A DNA stretch of 64,000 nucleotides from Ewingella allii (lineage in GTDB: Bacteria > Pseudomonadota > Gammaproteobacteria > Enterobacterales > Enterobacteriaceae): assembly GCF_044430645.1 (NCBI RefSeq), contig NZ_JAWUDN010000005.1, forward strand, positions 248,001 to 312,000. Direction: 5' to 3'. This document shows, piece by piece, positions 45,926-53,035 of the stretch. How positions within the stretch are numbered: the first letter of the stretch is position 1; every line of letters starts with the position of its first letter. Under the pieces are notes generated by a model. It did not search any database. It was given only the letters and a program-made list of their open reading frames with translations, and was not told the DNA's origin. Both the position numbers and the translations under genes were made by a program.

Positions 45926-46235
45926 GGGCACCTCCGATAAGCTCCAGCGCCGTCGCCAGCACTTTGTCGCCGCGCATGGTGCCGTAATCCATCATGTCTA
46001 TTACCGCGACTTTCTTGCCGAGCGGGGTGGCGAGGTCAGAGAGACGGGCCAGTTCATAGCGTACCTGCGGGCCGAGCAGCACCACGTCGGCTTCGCCAAT
46101 AATGTGTTCAAACTCGGCCACCGGCACAGCGCGCACGTCGACGTGCAGCTCGCGGGTTTTCGCCTCACTCAGCATTCGCTGAACCAACATACTGGTCGAC
46201 ATTCCTGCGGCACAGCAAAGGACAATTTTTTTCAT
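45912..46235 (-). CDS. PTS lactose/cellobiose-family EIIB component
   Basis: 107-aa cytoplasmic phosphotransfer protein. The phosphorylated cysteine is Cys8 in LCCAAGMSTSMLV, the CxxGMSTS motif of the Lac/Chb EIIB family. First gene of the EIIB - phospho-glucosidase - LacI unit. No EIIC permease or EIIA is present, so it must work with components encoded elsewhere or be a remnant of a fuller operon. Confidence 0.9.
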   Translation of the reverse strand: MKKIVLCCAAGMSTSMLVQRMLSEAKTRELHVDVRAVPVAEFEHIIGEADVVLLGPQVRYELARLSDLATPLGKKVAVIDMMDYGTMRGDKVLATALELIGGAHESV

Positions 46236-46291
46236 GTTCGACTCCTGCCTTTTTGAAAGTGTGATTCAGTGATATGTGATTTAAAATGAAG

Positions 46292-46309
46292 AATGAGAGC
46301 GCTCTCATT
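46292..46309. promoter_or_regulatory. Perfect palindromic operator, LacI/CelR type
   Basis: AATGAGAGCGCTCTCATT is an uninterrupted 18-bp palindrome with the central CG step usual for LacI-family operators, 57 bases upstream of the EIIB start. The core GAGCGCTC is shared with CelR boxes of cellulose-degrading actinobacteria. The LacI-type protein encoded at 43569-44579 is the obvious candidate to bind it. Confidence 0.7.
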
Positions 46310-46470
46310 TTTTATATCTTAGCCGGATAGCGTTGTCAAAAAACCACCCATGTCACAAAGCGAGAGATAGCCGACAAAACTTTTTTTTACTTGGCAGGTC
46401 ATAGCTATACGTAAATAAAAGTAAAGCTCTGGCACTGTAGGTATAGGCTCTTTAGAATCAGTGGGTTTAT

Positions 46471-46534
46471 CCCGTTAGATTTCGAGCTGAAGCCGCGCGG
46501 GCTGCCGCCTAGCTGCATCTTGAAATCTATCGGG
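46471..46534. repeat. Short dispersed-type palindrome upstream of ppiA
   Basis: CCCGTTAGATTTC pairs with GAAATCTATCGGG (one mismatch) around a GC-rich inner part containing AGCTGAAGCCGCG and CGCCTAGCTGCAT. It resembles short intergenic palindromes that I recall from other Enterobacterales genomes (CCCGATAGATTTCAAG type); I cannot confirm copy number from this window. It ends 35 bases before the ppiA start. Confidence 0.6.
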
Positions 46535-46568
46535 TACAGTTGTTTGTATTTTGGATAAAGGAATCGTC

Positions 46569-47138
46569 ATGTTTAAACGTACTTTAGTGACCGTCACTGC
46601 GCTGCTCTCTCTCACCGCGCTGTCACCTGCCGCACTTGCTGCCGCACAACAACACGTACTGCTGACGACCTCCGCAGGTAATATCGAAGTCGAACTCGAC
46701 AGTGCTAAAGCACCGGTTTCTGTGAAGAATTTCGTCGATTACGCGCAAAGTGGTTATTACAACAACACCATTTTCCATCGCGTTATTCCTGGCTTCATGA
46801 TTCAGGGTGGGGGTTTCACCACTGATATGCAGCAGAAGCAGACCAAAGCGCCAATCAAAAACGAAGCTGACAATGGCTTGCGCAACCTGCGCGGCACCAT
46901 CGCCATGGCCCGTACTTCTGAGAAAGACAGCGCGACCAGCCAGTTCTTCTTCAACGTGGCCGACAACGCCTTCCTCGACCACGGCCAGCGTGACTTTGGT
47001 TACGCAGTATTTGGTAAAGTTATCAAAGGGATGGACGTTGTCGATAAAATCGCTCAGGTGAAAACCGATAACGTAGGCCCATATCAGAACGTGCCAACCA
47101 CGCCTGTGGTTATCCTTTCTGCCAAAGTCCTGCCATAA
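46569..47138 (+). CDS. ppiA: Periplasmic peptidyl-prolyl isomerase PpiA (cyclophilin A)
   Basis: 189-aa cyclophilin. A signal peptide covers about residues 1-25 (ending PAALAAAQQ), and the rest is the cyclophilin domain with IFHRVIPGFMIQGGGF, SATSQFFFNVADNAFLD and FGYAVFGKVIKGMDVVD. ATG at 46569 is preceded by AAAGGAAT; an ATG 6 codons upstream is less well placed. Ends at a terminator. Confidence 0.95.
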   Translation: MFKRTLVTVTALLSLTALSPAALAAAQQHVLLTTSAGNIEVELDSAKAPVSVKNFVDYAQSGYYNNTIFHRVIPGFMIQGGGFTTDMQQKQTKAPIKNEADNGLRNLRGTIAMARTSEKDSATSQFFFNVADNAFLDHGQRDFGYAVFGKVIKGMDVVDKIAQVKTDNVGPYQNVPTTPVVILSAKVLP

Positions 47139-47161
47139 TTTTAGCCAGCAGCAAGAATGCG

Positions 47162-47190
47162 AAAGCCTCCTATCCGGAGGCTTTTTTTAT
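47162..47190 (+). terminator. Rho-independent terminator of ppiA
   Basis: AAAGCCTCC / GGAGGCTTT stem with a 5-base loop, followed by a run of T. Confidence 0.88.
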
Positions 47191-47279
47191 GCCAAAAATT
47201 CGGATTTCTTGACGCCTATTCATCTGCCTTATAGGTTTTAATCAGTGCCAGAACCCACCCCTGTTCAAAGGATAATGAA

Positions 47280-48803
47280 ATGAGTGAACCCCGCCTGATC
47301 GCGGTTGCCATGCAGGATGGTAAACCCGTGCAAAACTTGACGCTACTGCCTGCGCTGGCTAACCGCCACGGTTTAATCACCGGCGCGACCGGCACGGGTA
47401 AAACCGTGACCCTGCAACGCATGGCCGAGCAATTTTCGCGTATCGGCGTGCCGGTATTTTTGGCCGATGTGAAAGGTGATTTGTCAGGGATTGGCGCACC
47501 GGGCGTGGCGTCGGACAAGCTGAATGCGCGGCTTCAGGGCATTGGCATCACCGACTGGCAACCGCAGGCTTGCACCATTATTCCATGGGATATTTTTGCC
47601 GAAAAAGGCCACCCAATTCGCGCCACGGTGTCAGATCTCGGCCCGCTGCTGCTGGCTCGCCTGCTCGACCTGAATGAAGTACAAACCGGCGTGCTGAATC
47701 TGGTGTTTAAGATTGCTGACGACAGCGGCATGCTGCTGCTCGACATGAAAGACCTGCGCGCAATGGTGCAAGTGGTGGGTGACAACGCCAAACAGTTCCA
47801 GACCCAGTACGGCAACATTTCGTCTGCTTCCATTGGCGCAATTCAGCGCGGGCTGCTGACGCTGGAAGGACAGGGCGCCAACCAGTTCTTCGGCGAACCT
47901 ATGTTGGATATCAAAGACTTGATGAAAACTGACGCCAATGGGCAGGGCATCATTAACCTGCTGGCGGCGGATAAACTGATTAACCAGCCTAAGCTGTATG
48001 CCGTGTTCTTACTGTGGCTACTGGCGGAGCTGTTCGAGCATCTGCCCGAAGTCGGCGACCCCGAGCAGCCAAAGTTGGTGTTCTTCTTCGACGAAGCGCA
48101 CCTGCTGTTCACCGACGCTCCCGCCGCGCTGTTGACCAAGATTGAGCAGGTTGTTCGCCTGATTCGCTCGAAAGGGGTGGGTATCTATTTCGTCACACAG
48201 AACCCGCTGGATATTCCTGACAGCGTGCTCGGCCAGCTGGGAAATCGCGTGCAGCATGCTCTGCGCGCTTTCACGCCGCGTGACCAGAAGGCGGTGAAAG
48301 CGGCGGCGCAGACCCTGCGCGCTAACCCGAAATTTGATGCTGAAACGGCAATTTCCGAGCTGGGCGTCGGCGAAGCGCTGGTCTCCTTCCTCGATGAGAA
48401 AGGGCGCCCGAACGTGGTCGAGCGGGCGATGGTTATCGCGCCAGAATCCAAAATGGGCATGCTCGGCGATGAAGGGATGAACAGCGCGCTGAACAAATCG
48501 CCACTATATGGCCGGTATGAAGATGCCATTGACCGCGAGTCGGCGTATGAAAAGATTCAGGCTCAGGGCTTTGGCACCGTGGCACAGCCTGCTGGCACGG
48601 CGGCGCAAAAGCCGGCTGCAACGCAGGCTGAGGGTGGCGGCTTGATGGGCAGCTTGAATGAGATCCTCTTCGGCTCTACCGGCCCGCGTGGCGGGAAAAA
48701 AGACGGGGTGGTGCAGGTCGCAGCCAAAAGCATGGCACGCGACTTAGGTCGGCAGATCCTGCGCGGCGTGCTTGGCTCTATTATGGGTGGTCGCAAGAAG
48801 TAG
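47280..48803 (+). CDS. yjgR: HerA/DUF853-type ATPase YjgR
   Basis: 507-aa cytoplasmic P-loop ATPase related to HerA helicases; function unknown. Walker A GATGTGKTVTLQ at about residues 36-47, Walker B LVFFFDEAHLLF, and the C-terminal FGSTGPRGGKKDGVVQ then RQILRGVLGSIMGGRKK are typical of YjgR (E. coli 500 aa). In E. coli yjgR lies elsewhere on the chromosome; here it is between ppiA and yhfG. AAGGATAATGAA precedes the ATG. Confidence 0.93.
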   Translation: MSEPRLIAVAMQDGKPVQNLTLLPALANRHGLITGATGTGKTVTLQRMAEQFSRIGVPVFLADVKGDLSGIGAPGVASDKLNARLQGIGITDWQPQACTIIPWDIFAEKGHPIRATVSDLGPLLLARLLDLNEVQTGVLNLVFKIADDSGMLLLDMKDLRAMVQVVGDNAKQFQTQYGNISSASIGAIQRGLLTLEGQGANQFFGEPMLDIKDLMKTDANGQGIINLLAADKLINQPKLYAVFLLWLLAELFEHLPEVGDPEQPKLVFFFDEAHLLFTDAPAALLTKIEQVVRLIRSKGVGIYFVTQNPLDIPDSVLGQLGNRVQHALRAFTPRDQKAVKAAAQTLRANPKFDAETAISELGVGEALVSFLDEKGRPNVVERAMVIAPESKMGMLGDEGMNSALNKSPLYGRYEDAIDRESAYEKIQAQGFGTVAQPAGTAAQKPAATQAEGGGLMGSLNEILFGSTGPRGGKKDGVVQVAAKSMARDLGRQILRGVLGSIMGGRKK

Positions 48804-48836
48804 CGCAAAGTAAGCCCTATCCCGCCGTTTTCTAAG

Positions 48837-48868
48837 AATGCCCTGCAAATGCCGGGCATTTTTTTTGC
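48837..48868 (+). terminator. Rho-independent terminator of yjgR
   Basis: AATGCCC / GGGCATT stem with a 10-base loop, followed by eight T. Confidence 0.85.
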
Positions 48869-48937
48869 CCTCACTTTCCCTGACTATACTTACCTCAGAA
48901 ATACGCTAGCGAGCGTACCCACGCTAAGGAGTTCGAG

Positions 48938-49108
48938 ATGAGTACCAAGCTGACCGCGAAACAGAAAGAGAAGTTGTTCAAAGAGCGCCAAAATCGCAAT
49001 TTCCAAGCCAGTTCACTGTTGGATGGTTTGCACATCGAGCTTGTGAACCTCACCCCAGAGCAAGTTGCCCAGCGACTGGATGACTTAAGGGGGCACTATG
49101 AACGATAA
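48938..49108 (+). CDS. yhfG: YhfG/FicA-type antitoxin of Fic
   Basis: 56-aa protein too short for most ORF lists. It starts MSTKLTAKQKEKLFKERQNR and ends RGHYER, matching E. coli YhfG (55 aa, ends SHYER). YhfG-type proteins block class I Fic enzymes with an inhibitory helix of motif (S/T)xxxE(G/N). Here the motif region reads NFQASSLLDG, so the inhibitory Glu appears to be Asp. AAGGAG sits 5 bases before the ATG, and the gene overlaps fic by 11 bases, a typical antitoxin-toxin arrangement. Confidence 0.9.
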   Translation: MSTKLTAKQKEKLFKERQNRNFQASSLLDGLHIELVNLTPEQVAQRLDDLRGHYER

Positions 49109-49700
49109 GCTGAATGCAGGCGTCGACCCCTATCTCTATCCCGGTATCCAGGTGCTAGAAAATAAACTAGGTATTCACGAGGCGAATCGATTAGCGCAGG
49201 CGGAAATGGCCTTTACCGCGCTGCGGGCCGCCACTATCTCCCTTGGGCAACCCGAGATGGGCCTGCCGCACCTTTGCGCCATTCACCAAACGCTGTTTCA
49301 GGACATTTATCCTTGGGCTGGTAAATTTCGTGAAATGGATATCTACAAAGAAGACACGCCTTTCTGCCACTTCGCCTATATCGAGAAAGAGGGCAATGCG
49401 CTGATGCAGGAGCTGGAAGATGAGGGTTATCTGGTTGATCTTCCTCACAAAGATTTCTGCAAGAAATTGGCTCACTACTATACGGGTATCAATCTGCTGC
49501 ATCCGTTCCGCGACGGCAATGGGCGGGCGCAACGCATCTTCTTCGAGCAACTGATTATTCACGCAGGTTATGACGTTGATTGGAAAAATATCGACCGTGA
49601 AAGCTGGTTAGACGCCAATAAAAAAGCCGTTTTTGGTGATGAACAGCTGCTAACTGCCCTTTTTAAACAGGCTGTCCTTGAAATAGAAGATACTAAGTAA
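49098..49700 (+). CDS. fic: Fic family protein (probable AMP-transferase)
   Basis: 200-aa Fic-domain protein. The catalytic loop HPFRDGNGR (residues 135-143) matches HPFx(D/E)GNGR exactly, with the catalytic His135, so AMPylation activity is expected when released from YhfG. FPWAGKFRE-type sequence (IYPWAGKFREMDIYK) forms the flap region. Its target is unknown. In E. coli fic is followed by pabA; here an AT-rich secretion island of about 5.5 kb separates them. Confidence 0.94.
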   Translation: MNDKLNAGVDPYLYPGIQVLENKLGIHEANRLAQAEMAFTALRAATISLGQPEMGLPHLCAIHQTLFQDIYPWAGKFREMDIYKEDTPFCHFAYIEKEGNALMQELEDEGYLVDLPHKDFCKKLAHYYTGINLLHPFRDGNGRAQRIFFEQLIIHAGYDVDWKNIDRESWLDANKKAVFGDEQLLTALFKQAVLEIEDTK

Positions 49701-50115
49701 AATCTGCCTTCTTCTCACCCGGTTCTGAAGTCAGGGCCGGGAAAGCCCCCCTCGCTGATAGCTTCTTCCACTTTATTTACTGACCAGAAAACTAAACGGC
49801 TGTTTATATTAAATTTTTAATTATAAATAAGTTGCGCTGTATTGATCGAAATTATTTTCATTAATGTCTAGTGGGTTTCTTAGATATATATAAGACAGAA
49901 TGAGCTTTTTTTTAAATGAGTTTACTCCTGAAAAGTTGTTCTGTTAGTCTCTTGTCGGTGGCAAACGCTTCGTTATTATTGCTAATTTAGCAGAGCATTT
50001 GCATTGCTTATAAATGATGAATGCCATCAGGGATTATCACTATTATGTACTATAGATGATAATTTATATAAAACTTCGATGAATATTTATGATCGAAAAA
50101 TAATAAGGATATTAT
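49701..50115 (+). promoter_or_regulatory. AT-rich region upstream of the peptide genes
   Basis: 415 bases, markedly AT-rich after about 49790, where fic-type chromosomal DNA gives way to the island. It should contain the promoter of the precursor genes; TATATATAAG near 49887-49896 is -10-like. A loose Fur-like stretch (ATTATTTTCATTAAT, about 12/19 matches) is near 49851-49865 but is weak. I see no hairpin terminator for fic. Confidence 0.4.
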
Positions 50116-50349
50116 ATGAAAGAGTTATCTGTTGTAGAAATGAATGCAGTATCTGGTGCTGGTTGGGGCTTGTGGGCTGGCGCTGGCGTTGGTTTAATGT
50201 CAGGTGCCTTGTCTTGTTTTTTAATTAGCAAGATGCGGGGTGAATCGCATATTCCTAAAAACGACGAGCAGACAGAATTAAATCGATTGATTCTTACAAC
50301 ATCGACAGTTCTAGGTGCACTTTCTGGCGCGATTGCCGAAGCGCGTTAA
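50116..50349 (+). CDS. Double-glycine-leader glycine-zipper peptide precursor 1
   Basis: 77-aa precursor. Residues 1-15 (MKELSVVEMNAVSGA) form a C39-type leader ending Gly-Ala, as in microcin E492 rather than Gly-Gly. The predicted mature peptide (62 aa) begins GWGLWAGAGVGLMSG, with glycines at 18, 22, 26 and 30 forming GxxxGxxxGxxxG, then a single Cys, a hydrophilic middle (KMRGESHIPKNDEQ) and a hydrophobic C-terminus LGALSGAIAEAR. Export and cleavage by the exporter at 53025 is inferred. It is probably a microcin or Cdz-type toxin subunit; activity is unproven. Confidence 0.85.
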   Translation: MKELSVVEMNAVSGAGWGLWAGAGVGLMSGALSCFLISKMRGESHIPKNDEQTELNRLILTTSTVLGALSGAIAEAR

Positions 50350-50388
50350 TAGCCATCACTGACTCAATAAAATTAATAAGGAAATTAT

Positions 50389-50622
50389 ATGAAAGAGTTA
50401 TCTGTTGTAGAAATGAATGCAGTATCAGGCGCTGGCTGGGGGCCTTGGGCTGGGGCTGGCGTTGGTTTAATGTCAGGTGCCTTGTCTTGTTTTTTAATTA
50501 GCAAGATGCGGGGTGAATCGCATATTCCTAAAAACGACGAGCAGACAGAATTAAATCAATTGATTCTTACAACATCGACAGTTCTAGGTGCACTTTCTGG
50601 CGCAATCGCCGAAGCGCGTTAA
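50389..50622 (+). CDS. Double-glycine-leader glycine-zipper peptide precursor 2
   Basis: 77-aa near-duplicate of precursor 1. The only protein differences seen are Leu19 to Pro (GWGPWAGAG) and Arg58-region Arg to Gln (ELNQLILTT). The proline falls at the beginning of the zipper helix and might alter it. Leader and Gly-Ala cleavage site unchanged; start is preceded by AATAAGGAAATTAT. Confidence 0.85.
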   Translation: MKELSVVEMNAVSGAGWGPWAGAGVGLMSGALSCFLISKMRGESHIPKNDEQTELNQLILTTSTVLGALSGAIAEAR

Positions 50623-50661
50623 TAGCAATCACTGACTCAATAAAATTAATAAGGAAATTAT

Positions 50662-50898
50662 ATGAAAGAGTTATCTGTTGTAGAAATGAATGCAGTATCT
50701 GGTGCTGGTTGGGGTCTTTGGGCTGGTGCTGGCGTTGGTTTTATGTCAGGTTTTTTGTCTGGAATTTTAATTAGCAAGATGCGGGGTGAATCGCATATTC
50801 CTAAAAACGAAGAGCAGGCAGAATTAAACCGATTGATTGTTTCAGCATCGACAGTTCTAGGTGCACTTTCTGGCGCAATCGCCGAAGCGCGTTCATAA
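50662..50898 (+). CDS. Double-glycine-leader glycine-zipper peptide precursor 3
   Basis: 78-aa third tandem copy with the same leader. The mature start is GWGLWAGAGVGFMSGFLSG, extending the zipper to five glycines (18, 22, 26, 30, 34); the Cys of copies 1 and 2 is replaced by Gly. Further changes are NEEQAELNRLIVSAS and an extra C-terminal Ser. It may be a functionally different subunit. Confidence 0.85.
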   Translation: MKELSVVEMNAVSGAGWGLWAGAGVGFMSGFLSGILISKMRGESHIPKNEEQAELNRLIVSASTVLGALSGAIAEARS

Positions 50899-51307
50899 TC
50901 TAGGCAGTAAAGTCAGTTATTTTCACAATGCATATTAGAATAATGGCTGTTCACCGTGAGAATGATTGAATTAATACCGTGGTGACTTCACCACGGTATT
51001 ATCCGAAGTTTCTTAAATGAAAGTGATGGCAGAGTTAACTTTTTCATACCCCCCATTCACTTGCCGTGCGAAGGCGCTGATTTAGGCTGTAGATGCAGAG
51101 AGTTAATGATTAGAAACGATTAAATGTTAACGAAATGTCACCAAAATGGCATGTGATTAAGAAGAGGTGTTTTTAAGATCTAAGAAAATACTTATGTCAG
51201 AATAGCCAATTTACTCGGGATGAATAATGTCTATTATTACTCACGCAGTCTACTGTGTGGGTCAAGGATTTTGACCTAAAAAAATCAAAATTTAATAAGG
51301 ATATTAT
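50899..51307 (+). other. Intergenic region between peptide genes 3 and 4
   Basis: 409 bases. It contains a perfect 13-bp hairpin at 50973-51000 (AATACCGTGGTGA / TCACCACGGTATT) that may end the triplet transcript, although no strong T-run follows. After it come only very short open frames (for example 51017-51085, 22 codons, no ribosome site). The last bases (AATAAGGATATTAT before 51308) duplicate the region before precursor 1. No immunity gene of usual size is seen on either strand. Confidence 0.5.
50973..51000 (+). terminator. Hairpin after the three tandem peptide genes
   Basis: Perfect 13-bp inverted repeat with a 2-base core loop; a T-rich but interrupted stretch (ATCCGAAGTTTCTT) follows. 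It probably ends or attenuates the precursor 1-3 transcript. Confidence 0.6.
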
Positions 51308-51535
51308 ATGAAAGAGTTATCTGTTGTAGAAATGAACGAAGTATCTGGTGCTGGCTGGAACGTTTGGAAAGGTGCTGGTGTGGGTTTCCTCACTGGTGTC
51401 TTGGCATTGGCATTCCACAGTTCAGCTACAAATACTCCAGTTAATTTCAAAGATAAAAACTCAACTGTTGTTGTAGATACTGCAACTCTGCTGGGCGCCT
51501 TAGCAGGCACCATGGCAGAATATCACGGCAAGTAA
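51308..51535 (+). CDS. Double-glycine-leader glycine-zipper peptide precursor 4 (divergent)
   Basis: 75-aa precursor with leader MKELSVVEMNEVSGA and a different mature peptide beginning GWNVWKGAGVGFLTG. Glycines 22, 26 and 30 keep the zipper; the middle (HSSATNTPVNFKDKNSTVVV) is unrelated to copies 1-3, while the C-terminus LLGALAGTMAEYHGK corresponds to LGALSGAIAEAR. The conserved ends with a different centre suggest a partner subunit of a two-peptide system, as with Caulobacter CdzC/CdzD. The region before it copies that of precursor 1. Confidence 0.83.
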   Translation: MKELSVVEMNEVSGAGWNVWKGAGVGFLTGVLALAFHSSATNTPVNFKDKNSTVVVDTATLLGALAGTMAEYHGK

Positions 51536-51570
51536 GTAGATTTATCTTAGTTAGAAAATACCTGTAATAC

Positions 51571-51600
51571 ACACGGGCTAAGAATCTTTAGCCCGTGTTT
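51571..51600 (+). terminator. Hairpin between precursor 4 and the export genes
   Basis: ACACGGGCTAA / TTAGCCCGTGT, 11-bp stem with a 6-base loop and a short T-run. It likely lets most transcripts stop after the peptide genes, giving less exporter than peptide. Confidence 0.65.
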
Positions 51601-51624
51601 AAGTAAAAGTAATAGGGATATTAG

Positions 51625-51783
51625 ATGAAGATTAGTAGTGAACATTATTGACTTAGTGCTGGGATGACTATCATCGCGGCAGTATGGCTATTACAGAAGA
51701 ATACATGGATGCATTTTTGCGCTGACATTAAGGGATGTAATGAACAGGAAAGGAATCTTTCGACAAGAAGCCTTAGAAAATAA
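51625..51783 (+). pseudogene. Probable decayed fifth precursor gene
   Basis: The stretch AATAGGGATATTAGATGAA at 51611-51629 mirrors the ribosome site and start of the other precursors (AATAAGGATATTATATGAA). The frame reads MKISSEHY, then a TGA at 51649, then LSAGMTIIAAVWLLQKN and on to a stop at 51781. LSAGM lines up with VSGAGW of the intact leaders if three codons are deleted. It overlaps the adaptor gene start. Alternatively it could be a degraded small membrane (immunity-like) protein. Confidence 0.45.
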
Positions 51784-53035
51784 GAAGCAGCAATGGGAAG
51801 GTAAAGCCTTGTTGCTCGCAGGGGCCTCTCCATGGTTAATCAGTCTTATTTCATTAGCATTTATCATTTTTATTTGCGGATTTCTCTATTTTTGTGAGTA
51901 TTCACGAAGAATCGATGTCAGTGGTGAAGTGATCACGCTGCCCCATTCCGTCAATATTTATGCGCCACAACAGGGATACATCACCAAGGCTTATGTCAAA
52001 GTGGGAGATGAAATCAAAAAAGGCGATCCTATCTACGCCATTGATCTCTCTCATACCACCTCATCAGGCAATGTTAGCGCTGAAACTAAAATTGCTCTTG
52101 AAAAACAGGTCGTTAATCTTGAAGCAATTACTGCGCATTTGAAGAAAAACCGGCATGTTACCGCCGAGAACTTAAAGAGCCAGCTGAAAAAATATACCGA
52201 ATCTAATAAAGAAACCCGCAGATTAGTCGAAAGCTCGCGCCGGGGCGTAGAAAACATGCGTCAAGGTCTAAAAAGTTACGAAGAATATTTGACTCGCGGT
52301 TTAATCAATAAAGATCAACTTAATAACCACCGCAGTCAGTTTTACCAGCAGCAAAGCACTTATCAAAATTTAAACAGTCAGGCAATTCAGGAAGAGCTGC
52401 AGGTGGCTAAAATTGAGAGCGACCTGTTAACGCAGATAGCTGACATTGATAACCAAATTTCGCAAAACGAATTTCAATTAAACGATCTGCGCAGAAAGAT
52501 GATTGAATCTGATGCCAGCGAAAGCGTGATTGTCAGTGCAAAATCAGCGGGCATCGTGGAATCGCTAAGCGTGACGACCGGGCAAATGGTCAGTTCAGGT
52601 AACAGTCTGGCGCAAATAATGCCGGTTAAAGATATTAAATATTATCTTCTCCTTTGGTTGCCAAGCAGCAGTCTGCCTTATATTAAAACTGGTGACGGAA
52701 TTAATATCCGCTATGACGCATTTCCATCAGAAAAATTTGGGCAGTTCCCCGGCACCATTGATCTTATTTCTAAATTGCCCGCATCCAAACAGGAGTTGGG
52801 TCAATACAGTACTGCATTGACGGACCCCAAAGGGGAGCTGACGGATAATTATTATAAAGTTTTGGTTTCCATCAATAGAACCGATTTTAGCGATAAAGGC
52901 AAGATGATGTATTTATCCCATGGTTTAAAAGCCAGAGCGATTGTCTTCCTCGAAAAACGGCCTTTATATCAGTGGATGTTCACTCCTTTCTATAACATTA
53001 AAGACAGCGTAACTGGCCAAGTCGATGAAAAATAA
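51740..53035 (+). CDS. CvaA/HlyD-type periplasmic adaptor for peptide export
   Basis: 431-aa membrane-fusion protein, similar along its length to colicin V adaptor CvaA. MNRKGIFRQEALENKKQQWEGKA... is the CvaA-type start, one transmembrane helix is at about residues 31-53 (WLISLISLAFIIFICGFLYF), then a lipoyl half-motif (VNIYAPQQGYITKAYVKVG), a long coiled-coil hairpin (residues 100-250) and the closing barrel (YLLLWLPSSSLPYIKTGDGI ... FPSEKFGQFPGTI). It should link the ABC exporter to an outer-membrane TolC encoded elsewhere. AAGGGATGTA precedes the ATG; the end overlaps the exporter gene by 11 bases. Confidence 0.93.
   Translation: MNRKGIFRQEALENKKQQWEGKALLLAGASPWLISLISLAFIIFICGFLYFCEYSRRIDVSGEVITLPHSVNIYAPQQGYITKAYVKVGDEIKKGDPIYAIDLSHTTSSGNVSAETKIALEKQVVNLEAITAHLKKNRHVTAENLKSQLKKYTESNKETRRLVESSRRGVENMRQGLKSYEEYLTRGLINKDQLNNHRSQFYQQQSTYQNLNSQAIQEELQVAKIESDLLTQIADIDNQISQNEFQLNDLRRKMIESDASESVIVSAKSAGIVESLSVTTGQMVSSGNSLAQIMPVKDIKYYLLLWLPSSSLPYIKTGDGINIRYDAFPSEKFGQFPGTIDLISKLPASKQELGQYSTALTDPKGELTDNYYKVLVSINRTDFSDKGKMMYLSHGLKARAIVFLEKRPLYQWMFTPFYNIKDSVTGQVDEK

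Larger units (their letters stand above)
50102..50898 (+). repeat. Three tandem 273-bp repeats, each one precursor gene
   Basis: The start codons at 50116, 50389 and 50662 are spaced exactly 273 bases apart, and the ribosome site (AATAAGGA), coding region and about 25 bases after the stop are nearly identical. Units 1 and 2 differ at few positions; unit 3 has diverged more in the coding part. This is recent amplification of a single gene cassette. Confidence 0.93.

Noticed and set aside
50004..50228. 74-codon frame overlapping precursor 1
   Set aside because: Different frame over the conserved precursor; Trp/Cys-rich noise in its second half.
50102..50898. Tandem repeats considered as a CRISPR array
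   Set aside because: The units are 273 bases, coding, and without spacer-repeat alternation; no cas genes are nearby.
51226..51273. 15-codon frame (MSIITHAVYCVGQGF) before precursor 4, considered as a leader peptide
   Set aside because: Too short to judge; no regulatory codon run or alternative hairpins tied to it.
51304..51513. 69-codon reverse frame over precursor 4, considered as immunity gene
   Set aside because: Its sequence is the exact antisense of the peptide gene, and no promoter or ribosome site fits.
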